A model generated the notes under the pieces. It searched no databases. It had not been told where the DNA came from and saw only the letters and a program-made list of their open reading frames with translations. A stretch of 64,000 nt of DNA from assembly GCF_014083985.1 (NCBI RefSeq), contig NZ_CP046907.1:4378501-4442500 (forward strand), written 5' to 3'. This stretch comes from Streptomyces sp. SCUT-3. GTDB taxonomy: Bacteria > Actinomycetota > Actinomycetes > Streptomycetales > Streptomycetaceae. Within the stretch, counting starts at the first letter, position 1. Each line of letters begins with the position of its first letter. This document shows, one piece after another, positions 27,148 to 36,276 of this stretch. The translations under genes were made by a program, and so were the position numbers.

Positions 27148-28596
27148 CTACAGCGGGATGTTGCCGTGCGCGCCGCGACGGGCGGGCGCCTCGACGATGG
27201 CCCGGGCGATCGCCGAGCGGCTGACGTCGGGCTCGACGACCTCGTCCACCACGCCCAGCTCCATGGCCTTCGTCAGCCCGCCGGCCACGATCTCGTGCTC
27301 CGCGGCGAGCTCCAGCTCGACCTGCGCCTTCAGCTCGTCCGGCACCTCGGCCAGCTTGCGGCGGTGCAGGATGCGCACGGCGGCGACCGCGCCCATGACT
27401 GCGACGGTGGCCGACGGCCAGGCGAACACCTTGGTGGCGCCCAGCGAGCGGGCGTTCATCGCGATGTACGCGCCGCCGTAGGACTTGCGGGTCACCAGGG
27501 TGACGCGCGGCACCACGCACTCTCCGAAGGCGTGCAGCAGTTTCGCGCCGCGGCGCACCACGCCGTCCCACTCCTGCCCGACGCCCGGCAGGTACCCGGG
27601 CACGTCGACCAGGACGACCAGCGGGACGCCGAACGCGTCGCACATCCGCACGAAGCGCGCGGCCTTCTCCGCCGAGGCGGAGTCCAGGCAGCCGCCCAGC
27701 CGCAGCGGGTTGTTGGCGACCACGCCGACGGTGCGGCCGCCCATGCGGCCGAGCGTGGTGGTGATGTTCGGCGCCCACTTGGGGTGCAGTTCCAGGCCGG
27801 GGGAGTCCAGCACCCGGTCCACCAGCGGGTGGACGTCGTAGGCGCGCTTGACCGACTCCGGCAGCAGCTCGCCCAGCGGCCGGTCCTCCACCGCGTCCAC
27901 GTCCAGCTCGCCCTGGGCGCCGAGCAGGGACGCCAGCTCCCGGCCCCGCTGCAGGGCGTCGGCCTCGGAGTCGGCCAGCACGTGGACCACTCCGGAGCGG
28001 CGGCCGTGCGGCTCGGGGCCGCCCAGGCGCGCCATGTCGACGTTCTCGCCCGTCACCGAGCGCACCACGTCCGGGCCGGTGACGAAGATGCGGCCCTCGG
28101 GGGCCAGGACCACCACGTCGGTCAGCGCCGGCCCGTAGGCCGCGCCGCCCGCGGCCGCGCCCAGCACCACGGAGATCTGGGGGATCTTCCCCGACGCCTG
28201 GATCATCGCGTGGAAGATCCGGCCGACGGCGTGCAGCGAGCCCACACCCTCCTGGAGGCGGGCGCCCCCGGAGTGGTAGATGCCGATGATCGGCGCGCCC
28301 TCGGCGACCGCGCGCTCGTAGGCGCGCACCACCACGTCGCAGCCGTCGACGCCCATGGCGCCGCCCTGCACGGTCGGGTCGGAGGCGAAGACGACGGTCT
28401 TCGTGCCGTCGACGGTGCCGATCGCGGCGAGCATCCCCGAGGTGTCGTACTCGGAGATCTCCTGGTAGCTGCCCGGGTCGAGCAGCGCCTGCATGCGCAG
28501 CCGCGGGTTGCGCGGGTCCTCGTCGCGGGCCGGCCTGGCCGGCTTGGCGGCTCCGGCGGGTGCGGCCGCGGGGGCGGCGGGTTCGGTGACGGTCAT
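27148..28596 (-). CDS. Acyl-CoA carboxylase carboxyltransferase (beta) subunit
   Basis: 482 aa. It transfers carboxyl from biotin to acetyl- or propionyl-CoA, supplying malonyl- or methylmalonyl-CoA. Both halves of the crotonase-type carboxyltransferase are present: the acyl-CoA oxyanion loop IYHSGGARLQEGVGSLHAVGRIF and SVVLGAAAGGAAYGPALTD in the first, and RKSYGGAYIAMNARSLGA in the second. It follows fabF by 36 bp in the fab cluster, so it likely feeds the FAS II pathway. Biotinylated alpha and epsilon subunits are not in the window. Specificity (acetyl or propionyl) cannot be told by eye. The N-terminal 25 residues are an Ala/Pro tail. Confidence 0.9.
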   Translation of the reverse strand: MTVTEPAAPAAAPAGAAKPARPARDEDPRNPRLRMQALLDPGSYQEISEYDTSGMLAAIGTVDGTKTVVFASDPTVQGGAMGVDGCDVVVRAYERAVAEGAPIIGIYHSGGARLQEGVGSLHAVGRIFHAMIQASGKIPQISVVLGAAAGGAAYGPALTDVVVLAPEGRIFVTGPDVVRSVTGENVDMARLGGPEPHGRRSGVVHVLADSEADALQRGRELASLLGAQGELDVDAVEDRPLGELLPESVKRAYDVHPLVDRVLDSPGLELHPKWAPNITTTLGRMGGRTVGVVANNPLRLGGCLDSASAEKAARFVRMCDAFGVPLVVLVDVPGYLPGVGQEWDGVVRRGAKLLHAFGECVVPRVTLVTRKSYGGAYIAMNARSLGATKVFAWPSATVAVMGAVAAVRILHRRKLAEVPDELKAQVELELAAEHEIVAGGLTKAMELGVVDEVVEPDVSRSAIARAIVEAPARRGAHGNIPL

Positions 28597-28632
28597 GGGA
28601 CGGGATGGCCCTCTCTGCGGTGGAGGTCCGGG

Positions 28633-29895
<1,263 letters not shown>

Positions 29896-30026
29896 TGGAA
29901 TGTTGTCTCCACGTCTAGATGGTGTTCGGTCGTTTCGCCGCCCCCGGCCGGGGGCGTGCACCGCCCGGAAGGGAGGCACACGCCGCCCGGCCGGACGGCT
30001 ACAGGCGCATCAGCCCGATGCGTACC

Positions 30027-30275
30027 TCAGACCTGGGCCTTGAGGATGTAATCGGCAGCGTCGCCCACGGTCTTGAGGTTCTTGACGTCGTCGTCCGGGA
30101 TCTTCACGCCGAAGCGCTCCTCGGCGGCGACGACGACCTCGACCATGGACAGCGAGTCGACGTCCAGGTCGTCGGTGAAGGACTTGTCCAGCTGGACGTC
30201 CTCGACGGGGATGCCGGCGATCTCGTTGACGATCTCGGCGAGACCGGTGACGATCTCGTCCTGGGTGGCGGCCAT
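30027..30275 (-). CDS. acpP: Acyl carrier protein of fatty acid synthesis
   Basis: 82 aa. The phosphopantetheine attachment site DLDVDSLSMVEVVVAAEE has the modifiable Ser in DSLS near residue 41. The acidic helical composition and length are typical of FAS ACP. AAGGAGAGCGCC precedes the ATG at 30275. It lies 68 bp after fabH and 131 bp before fabF. Confidence 0.97.
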   Translation of the reverse strand: MAATQDEIVTGLAEIVNEIAGIPVEDVQLDKSFTDDLDVDSLSMVEVVVAAEERFGVKIPDDDVKNLKTVGDAADYILKAQV

Positions 30276-30343
30276 GCGGCGCTCTCCTTCGGTGTTGTGT
30301 GGTGACGGCGGGCCACACGGGGGCGTGACCCGCGGGGGACTTG

Positions 30344-31357
30344 CTAGGGGAGGGTAACCACGGTCGCGGCGTAGACCAGACCCGCCCCGAAGCCGATGAC
30401 GAGCGCGGTGTCGCCGCTCTTCGCCTGGCCGGTGGCCAGCAGCCGTTCCATCGCCAGGGGGATGGAGGCCGCCGAGGTGTTGCCGGTGGTCTCGATGTCG
30501 CGGGCGACCGCGACGTGCTCCGGCAGCTTCAGCGCCTTGATCATCGAGTCGATGATCCGCATGTTCGCCTGGTGGGGGATGAACACGTCCAGGTCGGCGG
30601 CGGTGATCCCGGCGGCGTCCAGCGCCTGCTGGGCCACCTTGGCCATCTCCCACACCGCCCAGCGGAAGACCGTCTGGCCCTCCTGGGTGATCGCGGGGAA
30701 CCGGATCTCCTCCTCGGCGGACCGGTCGCGGTAGACGTCCCAGGGCAGCGTCTGCTTGATCACCCCGGCCTTGTCGCCCTCCGAGCCCCACACGGTGGGG
30801 CCCATCCCGGGCTCCGCGGACGGGCCGACGACGACCGCGCCGGCGCCGTCGCCGAACAGGAAGGCGGTCGCCCGGTCCTGCAGGTCCGTCAGGTCCGACA
30901 GCCGCTCGACACCGATGACCAGCACGTACTTCGCGCTGCCCTCGACGACCATGCCCTTGGCCAGGGTCAGCCCGTAGGTGAAGCCCGCGCAGCCCGCCGA
31001 GATGTCGAACGCGGCCGGCTTCCCCGCGCCGACCCGGTGCGCGATCTCGGTGGCGATCGCCGGGGTCTGCTTGAAGTGCGAGACCGTCGAGACGATCACG
31101 CCCTCGATCTCGTCCGGGGAGATGCCCGCGTCGGCGATCGCCTTGCCCGCCGCGATCACGGACATCTCCGCGACCGTCTCCTCCGGCCCGGCCCAGTGCC
31201 TGGTGGCGATGCCGGAACGCGAGCGGATCCAATCGTCGCTGGAGTCGATGTGCTCGAGGATCACCTCGTTCGGCACCACACGGGAGGGGCGGTAGCCGCC
31301 CACGCCGAGGATGCGCGCGTACGGGGCGCCCTTGCTGGGCTTGATCCTGGCAGTCAT
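30344..31357 (-). CDS. fabH: Beta-ketoacyl-ACP synthase III
   Basis: 337 aa. It starts fatty acid synthesis by condensing acyl-CoA with malonyl-ACP; in Streptomyces it accepts branched primers. The catalytic Cys is in FDISAGCAGFTYGL near residue 122, His in FIPHQANMRIID near 257, and Asn in ETTGNTSAASIPL near 288. The ATG at 31357 (MTARIKPSK) is preceded by GAAGGGACC. FabD ends 68 bp upstream. Confidence 0.97.
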   Translation of the reverse strand: MTARIKPSKGAPYARILGVGGYRPSRVVPNEVILEHIDSSDDWIRSRSGIATRHWAGPEETVAEMSVIAAGKAIADAGISPDEIEGVIVSTVSHFKQTPAIATEIAHRVGAGKPAAFDISAGCAGFTYGLTLAKGMVVEGSAKYVLVIGVERLSDLTDLQDRATAFLFGDGAGAVVVGPSAEPGMGPTVWGSEGDKAGVIKQTLPWDVYRDRSAEEEIRFPAITQEGQTVFRWAVWEMAKVAQQALDAAGITAADLDVFIPHQANMRIIDSMIKALKLPEHVAVARDIETTGNTSAASIPLAMERLLATGQAKSGDTALVIGFGAGLVYAATVVTLP

Positions 31358-31425
31358 TGAGGTGTTCGGTCCCTTCGGGAGAGCGGCTCGCTGTCGGGCT
31401 CGGGCGGCCTGCGCCGCGCCGGTTG

Positions 31426-32613
31426 CTACAGGGACGCCTCGGGGTGCAGGCGCAGCAGGGGCTGGCCGGGCGAGACCGGGTCGCCGTCCTCGACGAGCCA
31501 CTCGACGACGGTGCCGCCGTGCGCGGCGACGACCGTCTGGCGGTCCCGGTTGTTGGCCACCACGGCGATCTCGGCGCCCGGGACGAGCACGTCCCCCGGC
31601 TTCACGCCGCCGGTGCTGACCGTGCCCTTGAAGGGGGCCACCGCGAGCCGCCAGGTCGGCGAGTGCTCCAGCGGGTTGTCCTCGTGGTTGCCGTGCTCGG
31701 CGACCAGGGCGCGCGCCTTGTCCAGGTCGTCGGGGGTCTTCAGGGCGACGGTCTGCACGCCCGGCAGCGCCCGCTTGGCCAGGCCGGTCAGGGTGCCGGC
31801 CGGGGTCATCTCGATGATCCCGGTGACGCCGAGCTCCTTGAAGGTCTCCATGCACAGGTCCCAGCGGACCGGGTTGGACACCTGGGAGACCAGCCGCCGG
31901 ACGATCTCCCGGCCGCTGTGCACGACCCGGCCGTCCTGGTTGGAGACGTAGCGGGTGCGCGGGTCCCGCACGGTCACGCCCGGCACCAGGGCCTCGAGCG
32001 TGGAGACCGCCGGGGCCATGTGGTGCGTGTGGAACGCGCCGGCCACCTTCAGCGGCATCACGCGGGCCTTCTCCGGCCGGTCCTCGGCCAGCGCGGCCAA
32101 CTGCTCGACGGTGCCGGCCGCGACGATCTGGCCCGCGCCGTTCATGTTCGCGGGCGTCAGGCCGTGCTCCTCGAGCTTGGCCACCACCGCCTCCGGGTCG
32201 CCGCCGAGGACCGCGGACATGCCGGTCTCGGTGACGGCGGCGGCCTTCGCCATCGCCAGGCCCCGCTGGCGCACCAGCACCATCGCGGACTCGGCGCTCA
32301 TCACGCCGGCGCCGGCCGCCGCGGTGATCTCGCCGACGCTGTGGCCGGCGGCGGCGCCCACCAGGCGCTGGCCGTCCGAGGGATGCGGGAAGAGCGACAG
32401 GGCCGACACCAGGCCGGCGGCCACCAGCAGCGGCTGGGCCACCGCGGTGTCGCGGATCTCATCCGCGTCGCCCTTGGTGCCGTAGTGGACCAGGTCGAGG
32501 CCGGCCACCGCGGACCACCAGTGGAGGCGGTCGGCGACGCCGGGCAGTTCGAGCCAAGGACTGAGGAAGCCGGGCGTCTGGGAGCCCTGGCCGGGAGCGA
32601 CGAGTACGAGCAC
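31426..32613 (-). CDS. fabD: Malonyl-CoA:ACP transacylase with C-terminal biotinyl/lipoyl-like domain
   Basis: 395 aa. The transacylase core has APGQGSQ (oxyanion), GHSVGEITA with the catalytic Ser near residue 98, and GAFHTHHM with the catalytic His near 204; it ends around residue 310-320. Streptomyces FabD as I remember it (the S. coelicolor structure) is about 316 aa. Here about 75 more residues follow, patterned like a biotinyl/lipoyl carrier domain: GTVSTGGVKPGDVLVPGAEI, then TVVAAHGGTVVEWLVEDGD and PVSPGQPLLRL. The acceptor MKM is replaced by NNRDRQ, so it cannot be biotinylated in the normal way. GTG 32613 is chosen because GGAGAG lies 9 bases upstream and MLVLVAPGQG is the family start. 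Confidence 0.92.
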   Translation of the reverse strand: MLVLVAPGQGSQTPGFLSPWLELPGVADRLHWWSAVAGLDLVHYGTKGDADEIRDTAVAQPLLVAAGLVSALSLFPHPSDGQRLVGAAAGHSVGEITAAAGAGVMSAESAMVLVRQRGLAMAKAAAVTETGMSAVLGGDPEAVVAKLEEHGLTPANMNGAGQIVAAGTVEQLAALAEDRPEKARVMPLKVAGAFHTHHMAPAVSTLEALVPGVTVRDPRTRYVSNQDGRVVHSGREIVRRLVSQVSNPVRWDLCMETFKELGVTGIIEMTPAGTLTGLAKRALPGVQTVALKTPDDLDKARALVAEHGNHEDNPLEHSPTWRLAVAPFKGTVSTGGVKPGDVLVPGAEIAVVANNRDRQTVVAAHGGTVVEWLVEDGDPVSPGQPLLRLHPEASL

Positions 32614-32679
32614 GGTCACAACTCTCCACGGCGCGGGTGATCCGTGCCCGTGGGGACAGGGACCAAGAACCACTCGGCG

Positions 32680-32700
32680 TTTTGTGGGTGTCCCACAAAA
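32680..32700. promoter_or_regulatory. Perfect 21-bp inverted repeat, probable FasR operator
   Basis: TTTTGTGGG (32680-32688), TGT, CCCACAAAA (32692-32700): 9-base arms match perfectly, in A+T-rich flanks unusual for this genome. It lies directly after the fasR stop and 67 bp upstream of fabD. FasR of S. coelicolor is known to bind and activate the fabDHPF promoter, which makes this its probable site. A terminator is less likely because no T run follows in the direction of fasR. Confidence 0.65.
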
Positions 32701-32702
32701 AC

Positions 32703-33920
32703 TCAGCGCCGCTGTTCTGCGTCCGCGAGACGTCCCAGGATGAGCGCCGTCCGCAGGGTGAACGCGGAACGGACGTCGGAGGGTGACCATCCGGTGACGT
32801 CCGTCACACGTCTGAGCCGATAGCGCACGGTATTCGGGTGCACGAACAGCATGCGCGCCGCGCCTTCCAGGGAGGACGCCTGCTCCAGGTAGACACTCAG
32901 CGTTTCCAGCAGGGCCGACCCGGCTTCTTCCAGCGGTCTGTAGATCTCCTCCACCAACTGCCTCCGGGCGCCCGGGTCACCGGCCATCGCGCGCTCGGGC
33001 AGCAGGTCGTCCGCGAGCACCGGACGGGGCACGTCCGGCCACGCCGCGCACGCCTTCAGACCGGCCGCCGCGGCCTGCGCCGACCGCGTCGCCGACACCA
33101 GGTCCGGCACGACCGGGCCCACCACCACCGGCCCCGGCGCGTACGGGCCGATCAGCGCCTTCGCGATGCGGATCGGGTCCCCCGGACCGCCGGCCACCAC
33201 CACCAGCCGCTCGCCCAGGACCCCGGTCAGCACCTGGAGCCTGGCGTGCCGGGCGGCCCGGCGGATCGCGTCCACCGTCAGCTCGTTGTCCCCGTCCGGC
33301 GCGGTGCCCAGCACCACCACCACCCGGTCCGGCGACCTCCAGCCCAGCGCCGCGGCGCGCGAGAGCATCCCCTCCTCCGCCTCGCCCGACAGGATCGCGT
33401 TGACCACCAGGGACTCCAGCCGGGCGTCCCACGCGCCGCGCGCCTCCGCGGCCTGCGCGTACACCTGCGCGGTGGCGAAGGCGATCTCGCGCGAGTAGAC
33501 CAGCAGCGCCTCGCGCAGCGCAGACTCGTCCCCCGGCGCGGCCACCTCGTCGATCGCCGACTCCATCACCTCGATGGTGGTGCGCACCATCTCCACGGTC
33601 TGGCGCAGCGTCACCGCCCGGGTCAGCTCGCGCGGCGCGGTGCCGAACACGTCCGTGCTGATCGCCTGCGGCGCCTCGGGGTGGCGGAACCACTCGGTGA
33701 ACGCGGCGATGCCCGCCTGCGCCACCAGGCCGATCCACGACCGGTTCTCCGGGGGCATGGCCCGGTACCACGGCAGCGCCTCGTCCATCCGCGCGATGGC
33801 CGCGGCGGCGAGGCGGCCCGCGGACTTCTCCAGGCGGCGCAGGGTGGTGGGGCAGGGATGTCCGCTGCGGTCGTTGCGGTCATTGCGGGAGGCATCAGGC
33901 ACGTGACAAGCCTGCCTCAT
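32703..33920 (-). CDS. fasR: Fatty acid biosynthesis regulator FasR (CdaR/PucR type)
   Basis: 405 aa as annotated. The conserved part RLEKSAGRLAAAAIARMDEALPWYRAMPPENRSWIGLVAQAG is as I recall it for FasR of Streptomyces. The C-terminal PucR-type helix-turn-helix is SLEGAARMLFVHPNTVRYRLRRVTDVTGWSP. FasR activates the downstream fab operon. The first 25 residues (HVPDASRNDRNDRSG) look poorly conserved and no ribosome site is clear, so the true start may be GTG 33902 or later. The cluster order fasR-fabD-fabH-acpP-fabF supports the name. Confidence 0.9.
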   Translation of the reverse strand: MRQACHVPDASRNDRNDRSGHPCPTTLRRLEKSAGRLAAAAIARMDEALPWYRAMPPENRSWIGLVAQAGIAAFTEWFRHPEAPQAISTDVFGTAPRELTRAVTLRQTVEMVRTTIEVMESAIDEVAAPGDESALREALLVYSREIAFATAQVYAQAAEARGAWDARLESLVVNAILSGEAEEGMLSRAAALGWRSPDRVVVVLGTAPDGDNELTVDAIRRAARHARLQVLTGVLGERLVVVAGGPGDPIRIAKALIGPYAPGPVVVGPVVPDLVSATRSAQAAAAGLKACAAWPDVPRPVLADDLLPERAMAGDPGARRQLVEEIYRPLEEAGSALLETLSVYLEQASSLEGAARMLFVHPNTVRYRLRRVTDVTGWSPSDVRSAFTLRTALILGRLADAEQRR

Positions 33921-34082
33921 CGCGGGCAGTGCTCGTCACCGGCCTCGTCACCGGCCCTGTCAGTCGTCTCCTCACCGGTCCTGCCGCGGGCCCGGCGGTG
34001 CGGCGGGCGCGGTCGGCGGTGCGGGCGGGCCCGGCGGGTGCGCGGGACCGGCGGCGGCCGCGGCGGCCGTAGGCTGGCGGGC

Positions 34083-34799
34083 GTGATCGACATCAGGCGG
34101 GCGGACACCCGGTACCGGGGCGGTGACCGGCAGGCCGGCATCGACACCCGGCACGCCTTCTCCTTCTCCGGGCACTACGACCCGGACAACACCGGGTTCG
34201 GCCTGCTGACGGCCGTCAACGACGAGCGGCTCGAACCCGGCGCCGGGTTCGGCGAACACCGGCACCGCGACACCGAGATCGTCACCTGGATGGTCGAGGG
34301 CGCACTGGAGCACCGCGACTCCACCGGCGCCGCCGGCACGCTGCGGCCCGGCCAGGTGCAGAGCACCGGCTCCGGCGCCGGGATCCTGCACACCGAGCGC
34401 AACGCGCACACCGGCCCCACCCGCTTCCTGCAGATGTGGCTGCACCCGGACCGCCACGGCGGCCCGCCCCGCCACGACCGCGCCGACGTGACACTCCCGC
34501 AGGACGGCGGCCTGGTCCCGGTGGCCTCCGGCCGCGGGCACGCCGGCGCGGTCGCGCTCCGCCAGGCGGACGCCGTGCTGCACGCCGCCCGGCTCGGGGA
34601 GGGTGGCACGGCGGCTCTGCCGCGGGCGCCCTTCGTGTACGTGCACGTGGTGCGCGGCGCGCTGCGACTGGGCGAGGAACCGCTGGGGGAGGGGGACTCG
34701 GCGCGGATCACCGGCTGCCGGGACCTGGAGGTCGCCGGCGCGGAGGGCGGCGGGGAAGCCCTGGTGTGGGAGATGCACGCCGAGCCCTCGTACGGCTGA
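34083..34799 (+). CDS. Pirin family protein
   Basis: 238 aa. It is a bicupin. The N-terminal metal site is formed by GEHRHRDTEIVTWMVEGALEHRDS and GSGAGILHTERN (His ligands of the pirin signature), and a second cupin domain without clear ligands follows. Bacterial pirins include quercetinases and redox-linked regulators; the substrate here is unknown. TAGGCT at 34070-34075 lies 7 bases before the GTG, and there is no ribosome site, so the mRNA may be leaderless. It is divergent from fasR. Confidence 0.9.
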   Translation: MIDIRRADTRYRGGDRQAGIDTRHAFSFSGHYDPDNTGFGLLTAVNDERLEPGAGFGEHRHRDTEIVTWMVEGALEHRDSTGAAGTLRPGQVQSTGSGAGILHTERNAHTGPTRFLQMWLHPDRHGGPPRHDRADVTLPQDGGLVPVASGRGHAGAVALRQADAVLHAARLGEGGTAALPRAPFVYVHVVRGALRLGEEPLGEGDSARITGCRDLEVAGAEGGGEALVWEMHAEPSYG

Positions 34800-34842
34800 C
34801 CGGGCCCGGTCCCGGCCGGGGACGGCCTCGCGCAGGCCGGGG

Positions 34843-35661
34843 TCAGCGGCCCTTCAGCTCGGCGAGGACCGCGTCCGTCAGCGCCGGCCACACCTCGACC
34901 GCCCACGGGCCGAAGGGCCGGTCCGTCAGGCACACGCAGGCCGCGCCCGCGTCCGGGTCCACCCACAGGAAGGTGCCCGACTGCCCGAAGTGGCCGAAGG
35001 TGCGGGGGGAGGAGGACGCCCCCGTCCAGTGGGGGGACTTGCCGTCCCGGATCTCGAACCCGAGCCCCCAGTCGTTGGGCTTCTGGTTCCCGTAGCCGGG
35101 CAGTACCCCGTTCAGCCCCGGCATGACCACCGAGGTCGCCTCCGCCAGGGTCGAGGCGTCCAGCAGCCGGGGCGCCTGCAGCTCGGCGGCGAACCGGACC
35201 AGGTCGTCCACCGTGGAGACCCCGGCCGCGGCGGGGGAGCCCGGCAGCTGCGTGGCGTTCATCCCCAGCGGTTCGAGCACCGCCTGCCGCAGGTACTCGG
35301 CGAACGGCATCCCGGCCGCCGCGGCGACCGTCTGCGCCAGCTGCTCGAAACCGGCGTTGGAGTACACCCTGCGGGTGCCCGGGGCTGCCATGGAGCGGGG
35401 CTCGTCGAACGCCAGGCCCGAGGAGTGGCACAGCAGGTGACGCACCGTCGAGCCCTCCGGGCCCGCCGGGTCGTCCAGCTCGACCGCGCCCTCCTCCACG
35501 GCGATCAGGGAGGCGTACGCGGTGAGCAGCTTGGTCACCGACGCCAGCGGGAAGGGGCGCCCGGTCGGGCCGTGCGCCCCGGCCACCGTTCCGTCGCGGC
35601 GCACCACGGCCGCCGCCGCCGTGTCGACCGGCCAGTTCTCGATCACCCGCAGAGACTCCAT
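34843..35661 (-). CDS. Serine hydrolase, beta-lactamase/DD-peptidase fold (class C type)
   Basis: 272 aa. The SxxK motif is SVTK near residue 42, the Tyr motif is VYSNAGF near 108, and the third motif is HFGQSG near 237, the usual pattern for EstB/class C-like serine hydrolases. No signal peptide is visible, so it is probably cytoplasmic and more likely an esterase or amidase than a wall enzyme. The ATG at 35661 begins MESLRVIENWPV. The gene is convergent with pirin and divergent from the MerR unit. Confidence 0.87.
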   Translation of the reverse strand: MESLRVIENWPVDTAAAAVVRRDGTVAGAHGPTGRPFPLASVTKLLTAYASLIAVEEGAVELDDPAGPEGSTVRHLLCHSSGLAFDEPRSMAAPGTRRVYSNAGFEQLAQTVAAAAGMPFAEYLRQAVLEPLGMNATQLPGSPAAAGVSTVDDLVRFAAELQAPRLLDASTLAEATSVVMPGLNGVLPGYGNQKPNDWGLGFEIRDGKSPHWTGASSSPRTFGHFGQSGTFLWVDPDAGAACVCLTDRPFGPWAVEVWPALTDAVLAELKGR

Positions 35662-35710
35662 GCCTGCGACTGTAACGGTGCCCGCCCGTCCCTCGTTCCC
35701 CGGCCTGCGC

Positions 35711-35741
35711 TTGCCTGGAGTGCACTCCAACTCTCTAGCGT
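35711..35741 (+). promoter_or_regulatory. MerR-type promoter with 19-bp spacer and palindromic operator
   Basis: The -35 TTGCCT (35711-35716) and -10 TAGCGT (35736-35741) are 19 bases apart, the stretched spacing that MerR regulators correct. Within it lies the perfect 14-base palindrome TGGAGTGCACTCCA (35716-35729). The merR and aldo/keto reductase genes follow. Confidence 0.8.
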
Positions 35742-35799
35742 GGTGACGACCGCGAGGACGGCAGGACCCGCCACGGCGGCAGGACCCGGGAGGTGCGGC

Positions 35800-36270
35800 A
35801 TGACCGCAGTGCAGGCCGGGAACGGCCACGGACCGGACGGCGCCACGGCGCTTCCGTGCACGCAGCCGCGACCGCGCCCGCGGCCGGCGGACCGCGACCG
35901 CTACACGATCGGCGAGGTCTCCGAGCACACGGGGCTGAGCGCGCACACCCTGCGCTGGTACGAGCGCATCGGCCTGATGCCGCACGTCGACCGCTCGCAC
36001 GGCGGACGGCGCCACTACAGCGACCGCGACCTGGACCGGCTCGACTTCGTCGGCAAACTGCGGCTGACCGGGATGCCGGTGGCGGACATGGTCCGATACG
36101 CCGAGCTGGTGCGCGAGGGCGAGCACACCTTCGCCGAACGGCAGGACCTGCTGCGCGCGCACCGCGAGAACGTGCGCTCCCGGATCGCCGAACTGCGGAC
36201 GACGCTCGCCGTCCTCGACTTCAAGATCGACTCGTACGCTGACGCCCGGAGGGCGTCGGAGAGGAACTGA
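35800..36270 (+). CDS. MerR family transcriptional regulator
   Basis: 156 aa. The N-terminal helix-turn-helix and wing are YTIGEVSEHTGLSAHTLRWYERIGLMPHVDRSHGGRRHY, then a helical dimer region. No cysteine cluster for metal or Fe-S binding is present, so it resembles AdhR-like regulators answering to aldehydes or electrophiles. The first 33 residues are a Pro/Arg-rich extension. GGGAGG precedes the ATG at 35800. The reductase gene starts 6 bases after its stop, and the palindromic 19-bp-spacer promoter upstream implies autoregulation of the pair. Confidence 0.92.
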   Translation: MTAVQAGNGHGPDGATALPCTQPRPRPRPADRDRYTIGEVSEHTGLSAHTLRWYERIGLMPHVDRSHGGRRHYSDRDLDRLDFVGKLRLTGMPVADMVRYAELVREGEHTFAERQDLLRAHRENVRSRIAELRTTLAVLDFKIDSYADARRASERN

Positions 36271-36276
36271 TCCCCC

